Positions 60,401 through 64,000 of a DNA stretch of 64,000 nt are shown here, piece by piece. The notes below the pieces were generated by a model, which was not told the origin of the DNA, ran no database searches, and was given only the letters and a program-made list of their open reading frames with translations. A program made the translations under genes and the position numbers. Source of the stretch: Litchfieldella rifensis (GTDB lineage Bacteria > Pseudomonadota > Gammaproteobacteria > Pseudomonadales > Halomonadaceae); contig NZ_JBHRUG010000031.1 in NCBI RefSeq assembly GCF_042646605.1, positions 62,001 through 126,000 of the forward strand, written 5' to 3'. The stretch's first letter is position 1. The number at the start of each line of letters is the position of its first letter.

Positions 60401-61356
60401 CATCCAAGCTGGCCGACTTGGCAGCCCGCCTCGATGACCCTCGCTATCGACGCCTGGCCGATTATGCCCGTGCCAATTGCGAATATTGGGCCGGACGCAT
60501 TCGCCAGGCCTATGATCATCTGGAAGAGATCGACCCGCTGAACCAGCCGATGCTGATCGAGTGGTTGCCGTTCTCCGATCATCCCCAGGTGGCGGCGGCA
60601 TGCTTCCAGGGCTGGGCCCTGTGCCTACGGGGCGACTACCGCCGCGCCGAACAGCAGGCCGAGGCCGCCATTCGCCTGGCTGAACGCTTCAATCACCCCG
60701 GGTCGTTGGCCATGGCGCTGTTGTTCTCCGCCGCGGTCTATCGTCAGCTGGGACACGTGCACCTGGCCGGAACCCGAGCCCAGCGAGCCTATGACCTGAC
60801 CGGCACGCCGGATCTCCACTTGTGGCAGATGTCGGCGCAGAGCGTGCTGGGATGGCTGCGGGCCCTCGCCGGGGACCGCGAAGGCCTGAGGCAATTGCAG
60901 GCCGGCATGGAAGAGTTCGATGAGGTGACCGGGCGGGACCGCCATCAACGGCCCGTGCTGTGGTTCGTCGATGCCTGCATGGCGCTGGGCGAACTCGAGC
61001 GTGCCGAGGACTACCTCGACCAATGCTTGCTGATCGCCGAGGAGCGTGGTTCGTTGTACTTGCCGGAACTGGCCATTCAGTTGGCCCGGGTACGCCAGCG
61101 GTTGGGCCATCCTCGGGAGGCGGTGCGTCTGCTGGTCGAGCAGGCCCTGACACAGGCGCGGGAACACGAGAACCTGCATCAGCAACTCAACGCTCTGGAG
61201 CTATGGCTGACGTTGGTCGATCCTCGTGATGCTAAAGCCCGCGAGGAGTTCCGGCGCCTGCTGGGCGAAGTGTCGCATAGCGACGCTCCGGTGCTGGTGC
61301 GCTGGCGGACCTTGCTGGATCAGCGGCAGCTGTATCCGGTCAGCGTCGAGTCCTGA
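57460..61356 (+). CDS. Large BTAD / degenerate cyclase / ATPase / TPR regulator
   Basis: A 1298-residue cytosolic protein. Residues about 10-110: OmpR-like winged helix as in SARP proteins (SYDKVKALLVYLLLHKQPVNR, LAELLWPD, NLRHALHCLR). About 115-250: BTAD helical repeats. About 275-450: resembles a class III nucleotide cyclase (LSVMAIRLRL..., LAAGLNSGRVVYL) but lacks the metal-binding Asp at the first motif. About 475-760: STAND-type ATPase with Walker A GASGMGKSALL (near 497) and Walker B ALVLMIDDLQWVD (near 620). About 870-1290: TPR-like helices. Probably a ligand-responsive transcription regulator; target unknown. AGGAA precedes the ATG. Confidence 0.85.
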   Translation: MMRDPSVNEQLSLFGHFSLTLGEDSLTQFSYDKVKALLVYLLLHKQPVNRATLAELLWPDQGLSSGRTNLRHALHCLRQSLGDEADQVLVVTRQTIAFRFPEGWRFDLHELQSLLEASPDIATLATVLERYRGDLVEELQLSACAEFQRWLLRVRNEWRQRVIAFAETVLERHDEVPDGLLRTLVSRFSGYGPFHERLVRQLAEQGQPAAAHEQYNAYLQLLALSGQQPEPGFLQLARYWSEGKTDMQSLSPQGAFSRALALDSAPLSDDEIEQRQLSVMAIRLRLQGEWQDRAETRACLALQIELMRWLEQQCHHLGGFWLPGATGGLGLACFGTHGPAHQLAELVALYEHCRRTLPEECARHWSGETDMPQFELAAGLNSGRVVYLPERQLVDPLGQVTQGSLELMSAAEGSELVISQEASQHMPPALDLQPRLSSRLVASDGRVRLRALVLGTNEGGREALPPSLVGREPALRKLRDALARAGIGLRQSVLVRGASGMGKSALLVGFRQLEQSRDAAICWQPTTRLSVQAPYGVARSLLRWHFGEDPDVAQLDRLLEGCSSLVMDPPRRQLLEEALGVREPEQVSVLTQSGEAVELVVKLLHALIETLTAERALVLMIDDLQWVDEPSFKVLAGLQARLPINCPLLLVASHHGREPLPAKLHWDQQVILGRLDSAQSSRLLSQLARRYRLHLSPRLRSQLIERCDGVPLYLQEICRRLDMDRREGRSVNIDELPRGLLGLLASRIDQLDSDREVAHVAAVLGRQFRLDFLGECSGWESTRLKLALDQMRRLEIIEPCGGESECEYQFSHQLLQEAAYLSCPRDVRVRIHRQVVSLIEERFPMWISRHPGDFATHLRRSGHYARGARYFELAAREALKVCANRTALKMADFGLASLRHVEGQGEREVSLLTVRGQAAFALEGHGSPTAHESFVRARELLACEGSDSDEEADLEQRFLVKWGLWVGCSQRHAHADAFTLASKLADLAARLDDPRYRRLADYARANCEYWAGRIRQAYDHLEEIDPLNQPMLIEWLPFSDHPQVAAACFQGWALCLRGDYRRAEQQAEAAIRLAERFNHPGSLAMALLFSAAVYRQLGHVHLAGTRAQRAYDLTGTPDLHLWQMSAQSVLGWLRALAGDREGLRQLQAGMEEFDEVTGRDRHQRPVLWFVDACMALGELERAEDYLDQCLLIAEERGSLYLPELAIQLARVRQRLGHPREAVRLLVEQALTQAREHENLHQQLNALELWLTLVDPRDAKAREEFRRLLGEVSHSDAPVLVRWRTLLDQRQLYPVSVES

Positions 61357-61414
61357 GCGACGAGAATGCCCGTGCCCACTTCGTTGCGGTGATTGGCGAG
61401 GAGACGGCTGCCGT

Positions 61415-61711
61415 TCAGGTCGCCGCCTCCCAGGCGTCGATACGGGCCAGCGCCTGCTGACGATCGGTTCCGCATAGCTCCGGGTCGTAGTCGAAGCGCC
61501 TGCAGACGTCGGGGCGGCGCGGGTCGCCGAACAGGCGACAGAGATGATCGGCGTCGAGCTGGACGCAGCGCACCCCAGCCGGCTTGCCATGGGGCATTCC
61601 GGGGATCGCCGAGCTGATCGAAGGAGCGATGCAGCACGCGCCACAGCCGGGGCGGCATCCCCCCGCATGGGGTGAGGGCTCGGTCGACCTGGCGATGAGT
61701 TCCGTGGTCAT
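61415..61711 (-). CDS. YkgJ-family cysteine cluster protein
   Basis: A 98-residue protein of the YkgJ/CxxCxxCC family: CRPGCGACCIAPSI, then CVQLDADHLCRLFGDPRRPDVCRRF and ELCG, giving the set of conserved cysteines thought to bind metal or an Fe-S cluster. Function unknown. The ATG at 61711 overlaps the queD stop by ATGA and has GAGG seven bases upstream; an ATG at 61717 is possible. Last gene of the queC-queE-queD transcript. Confidence 0.87.
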   Translation of the reverse strand: MTTELIARSTEPSPHAGGCRPGCGACCIAPSISSAIPGMPHGKPAGVRCVQLDADHLCRLFGDPRRPDVCRRFDYDPELCGTDRQQALARIDAWEAAT

Positions 61712-62553
61712 GGCCATGCCTCGGCGATGGCGCCCTTGTTGATCCCTTCGAACGCCTGAACGCGGATGCGATGGCCGCTGTCGCGTGCGATTTCTTCAGC
61801 CAGCCAGGCGGCGATATGTTCGATGGTGGTGGGGGTGGGCAACACCGCGCATCGCGATGCTGGCAGACACAGGAAGAAACGTCCCTGAGGGGCCTGATAG
61901 CGACTGGCCAATAGCCCGCGTGCTTCAGCATCCCCGGCGGCGGCGATATCCGCCTTGTCCATCAGGTAGCGGTCGGCCAACCATGTCGCCCAGTGCGCTT
62001 CGAGCGCCGTGTCGCGTTGTCCATCCTTCCAGATGTGGAGTCGCGAGCGGTGGCCATGCGCAATGCGCTGACAGTTGCCGGCGTGACGCTTGAGCCCATG
62101 ACTGTAGCAGTAGACCGCTCCGTCGACACTCTCCTCGCGCAGTGTCAGGCGAATGTCGCTGACCCGAGGCGGGGGGCGGCGCATCAGTTCCTGGGAGAAG
62201 TGGTTGCCCAGTCGTTCGGCCGTGATCTCGCTCCACGGAAGCAGGGTAAAGGCCTGGCGCGGACCGCGGACTTCCATGGCATAGGGCGCCTGGGTGCGAA
62301 TGCACAGTCCTTCGCTGCACTCATGAACCATGACGCCAGGGGCGCGGGTAGGAACCAGCAAAGTGTGATCGGCGCCGGCATCGAGGCGTGACTTGATCCA
62401 AGGCTTGACCTCGCCGAAGTCGAACAGCATGCCGTCTTCGCCGAGCTCGCCATCGAGTTCGGCGTCGATATGCCAGCTGGCGCCAACCAGGCCACGCATT
62501 GGGCACCATAGCGACACGTCCAACTGGGTCAGGGCATTGACGAAAAGGGTCAT
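61708..62553 (-). CDS. queD: Two-module 6-carboxytetrahydropterin synthase (QueD)
   Basis: 281 residues, about twice the usual QueD. The N-terminal module has GMLFDFGEVKPWIKSRLDAGADHTLLVP, matching the DFxxLK and LDH region, but its Cys/HGH segment is changed. The C-terminal module has YSHGLKRHAGNCQRIAHGH, i.e. the C-x3-HGH zinc/catalytic motif, and PTTIEHIAAWLAEEI with VQAFEG. The two halves thus complement each other. It lies between queE and ykgJ with 4-bp-type overlaps, supporting a role in queuosine (preQ0) synthesis. Confidence 0.85.
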   Translation of the reverse strand: MTLFVNALTQLDVSLWCPMRGLVGASWHIDAELDGELGEDGMLFDFGEVKPWIKSRLDAGADHTLLVPTRAPGVMVHECSEGLCIRTQAPYAMEVRGPRQAFTLLPWSEITAERLGNHFSQELMRRPPPRVSDIRLTLREESVDGAVYCYSHGLKRHAGNCQRIAHGHRSRLHIWKDGQRDTALEAHWATWLADRYLMDKADIAAAGDAEARGLLASRYQAPQGRFFLCLPASRCAVLPTPTTIEHIAAWLAEEIARDSGHRIRVQAFEGINKGAIAEAWP

Positions 62554-63197
62554 CAGTCTATCCCCGCGATCTTGTGAGTCTGCAAGGAAAGTTGCCACTG
62601 CGGCGCTCTGAGACAATAAGCGACCGTTTCCGCCATGGTATCGCCCTCACCGTGCAGCGGGGCAAGGTCCATGGGTTGCAGATAGAAATGTCGGAAGTCG
62701 AGATGTGCAAAGCGTTCGGGGAGGGCATCCGGTTGAGGATAGACCAGCTTGAGTTCGTCACCGTGGGTGACCACCAGGCGGCTCGTCCCCTTGGGGCTGA
62801 CGCATAGCCAGTCGATGCCCGAGGGCGGGGCGATAGTGCCGTTGGTCTCCACCGCGATCTCGAAGCCACGCTCATGCATGGCATCGATCAGGAGGTCGTC
62901 GAGCTGCAACAGTGGTTCACCGCCGGTGAAGACCACATAGGGTAGGGCATTGCCGGCTGGGGCCGGCCACAAGGCGCTCAAGTGATCCGCCAGTGCCCCG
63001 GCGTCCCGGAAGCGTCCGCCGTTCTGGCCATCGCTGCCGACGAAATCGGTATCGCAGAAACGACACAGGCTTTCGGCACGATCCCGCTCACGGCCCGACC
63101 ACAGATTGCAGCCGCTGAAACGGCAGAAGACGCTGGCGCGTCCGGCGCGGGCTCCTTCACCCTGAAGCGAGTAGAAGGCTTCCTTGACGCTATACAT
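62553..63197 (-). CDS. queE: 7-carboxy-7-deazaguanine synthase (radical SAM)
   Basis: Radical SAM enzyme of the preQ0 pathway, 214 residues. The modified cluster motif of the E. coli type is C-x14-C-x2-C (CNLWSGRERDRAESLCRFC), followed by TGGEPLLQLDDLLIDAMHERGFEIAVETNGT and FYLQPMD. GAGGAAAG precedes the ATG at 63197, which lies inside the end of queC (8-bp overlap). Its stop overlaps the queD start (TGATG). Confidence 0.95.
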   Translation of the reverse strand: MYSVKEAFYSLQGEGARAGRASVFCRFSGCNLWSGRERDRAESLCRFCDTDFVGSDGQNGGRFRDAGALADHLSALWPAPAGNALPYVVFTGGEPLLQLDDLLIDAMHERGFEIAVETNGTIAPPSGIDWLCVSPKGTSRLVVTHGDELKLVYPQPDALPERFAHLDFRHFYLQPMDLAPLHGEGDTMAETVAYCLRAPQWQLSLQTHKIAGID

Positions 63198-63954
63198 AAG
63201 GCTTTCCTCCGCCCGTGGCTGGCGGTGGACCGGAGTCATGGGAAGTCGTCGCGGTAGGTTCGCGCCGCTGTCGATAGCGCAGGGGATCCTCGATACCGTG
63301 GGCGGCGAAGGCCGCCAGCCGCTCTCGGCAGCTACCGCATTCTCCGCAGGCCAGTTCCTCGCCCAGGTAGCAGGTCCAGGTGTCAACGTAATCGAGCCCC
63401 ATGGCGAGACCGTCGGCGAGAATGTCCCGCTTGCTGCGATGCAGGTAAGGAGCGCAGATCTCCACGGCGTCGAAGTTGGCAATGGCGGCCACGGCGTTCA
63501 TCTTCTCGACGAAGACGGGGCGGCAGTCGGGGTAGAGCACGTGGTCACCGCCATGCGCGCCGTAGAAGACCTTGTCGGCACCGAGGTTTACGGCGTGCGC
63601 GATGGCCAGCGACAGCAGGATCATGTTGCGGTTGGGGACCACGGTCGCGGTCAGGTTGTCCTTGGCGTAGTCGCCGCTGGGCATCTCGCGACTGGCGTCG
63701 GTCAGTGCCGAGCCATCGATCAAACCGTGAATGGCGCGAATGTCCACTATCCGGTGGGCGACGCCGAGGCGTTTGCATACGTGTGCCGCGACATCGAGTT
63801 CGCGAGAGTGGCGCTGCCCGTAATCGAAGGACAGGACATGCAGTGCGTAGCCTTCGCGTCGTGCACGGTGCAGCACGGTAAAGGAATCCATGCCACCGGA
63901 ATAGATGACCACGGCACGAGGTGCCGACGTAGGTGGGGTCGGGAGATTCGACAT
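63190..63954 (-). CDS. queC: 7-cyano-7-deazaguanine synthase
   Basis: ATP-dependent enzyme making preQ0, 254 residues. N-terminal PP-loop AVVIYSGGMDSFTVLHRA, then VLSFDYGQRHSRELD, VVPNRNMILLSLAIAHA, YGAHGGDHVLYPDCR and the zinc site CYLGEELACGECGSCRERL. The C-terminal about 25 residues (RREPTATTSHDSGPPPATGGGK) are unconserved low-complexity sequence. First gene of the operon in this window; its promoter should lie beyond 63955, near the window end. Confidence 0.95.
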   Translation of the reverse strand: MSNLPTPPTSAPRAVVIYSGGMDSFTVLHRARREGYALHVLSFDYGQRHSRELDVAAHVCKRLGVAHRIVDIRAIHGLIDGSALTDASREMPSGDYAKDNLTATVVPNRNMILLSLAIAHAVNLGADKVFYGAHGGDHVLYPDCRPVFVEKMNAVAAIANFDAVEICAPYLHRSKRDILADGLAMGLDYVDTWTCYLGEELACGECGSCRERLAAFAAHGIEDPLRYRQRREPTATTSHDSGPPPATGGGKPYV

Positions 63955-64000
63955 GACAGCAGGGTCCTGGCGGAGAATTTATTTTGCCGCAATCAGCGGA

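Overview
The window reads as chromosomal core sequence from a halophilic gammaproteobacterium of the Halomonas type (Halomonadaceae). This rests on the dense GC-rich coding, an ectoine-type solute receptor, a phasin, the lexA-psrA-nagZ-methylthioinosine phosphorylase neighbourhood also known from Pseudomonas, and the gammaproteobacterial types of AcnB, PpsA/PpsR, Hda and MiaE. I see no insertion sequence, prophage, integrase or CRISPR array. Functions come from reading the proteins, not from database searches.

Layout. 1-3.4 kb: 3' part of hda, an orphan EhuB-like receptor, yjbQ, a lipoprotein and nnrU. 3.7-6.25 kb: two tandem FNR/ANR-type regulators, the second without the Fe-S cysteines, then a small helical protein whose promoter carries two perfect FNR boxes. 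6.3-9.4 kb: a PAS-GGDEF diguanylate cyclase, a phasin with a palindromic operator, and fumC. 9.4-13.6 kb: the glycerol regulon glpD-glpR/glpK with GlpR-like operators. 13.7-17.6 kb: two identical tRNA-Val(GAC), a heptamer array, free methionine sulfoxide reductase, and metNIQ behind a leader with an intrinsic terminator and a SAM-II-like fold. 17.7-22.4 kb: ribE and a nucleobase salvage group (NCS2 permease, apt, gpt, ung, upp). 22.5-28 kb: an XRE-cupin regulator and a molybdenum cofactor operon mobA-mobB-moeA-moaCD-moaE-moaA with a natural MoaC-MoaD fusion.

28-32 kb: an H-NS-like small protein with an AT-hook tail behind AT-rich DNA, an RNase J-type nuclease, purU and a CbiM-like membrane protein. 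32-37.7 kb: the SOS operon lexA-dinB, divergent psrA with an L,D-transpeptidase, nagZ, a hypoxanthine phosphoribosyltransferase and a methylthioinosine phosphorylase, closed by two more heptamer arrays. 37.9-46.2 kb: acyl-CoA metabolism: an acyl-CoA synthetase, a LiuR-type MerR regulator with its operator, isobutyryl-CoA dehydrogenase, hydroxyisobutyryl-CoA hydrolase and mmsB (valine breakdown), then glutaryl-CoA dehydrogenase with a CoA transferase (lysine/glutarate breakdown). 46.2-56 kb: ppsR and ppsA divergent, a membrane glycerophosphodiesterase, rraA, an outer-membrane barrel and acnB. 56.2-61.4 kb: a DUF1289 protein, miaE and a 1298-residue BTAD/cyclase-like/ATPase/TPR regulator. 61.4-64 kb: a ykgJ-queD-queE-queC operon for queuosine precursor synthesis, with an unusual two-module QueD.

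The best candidates for something undescribed are the FNR pair with its tandem-box target gene, the metNIQ leader, the related GRGCTWC heptamer arrays at 3'-3' gene junctions, and the large regulator with a degenerate cyclase domain. Most of the rest is conventional metabolism in compact operons, often with 4-bp ATGA overlaps.
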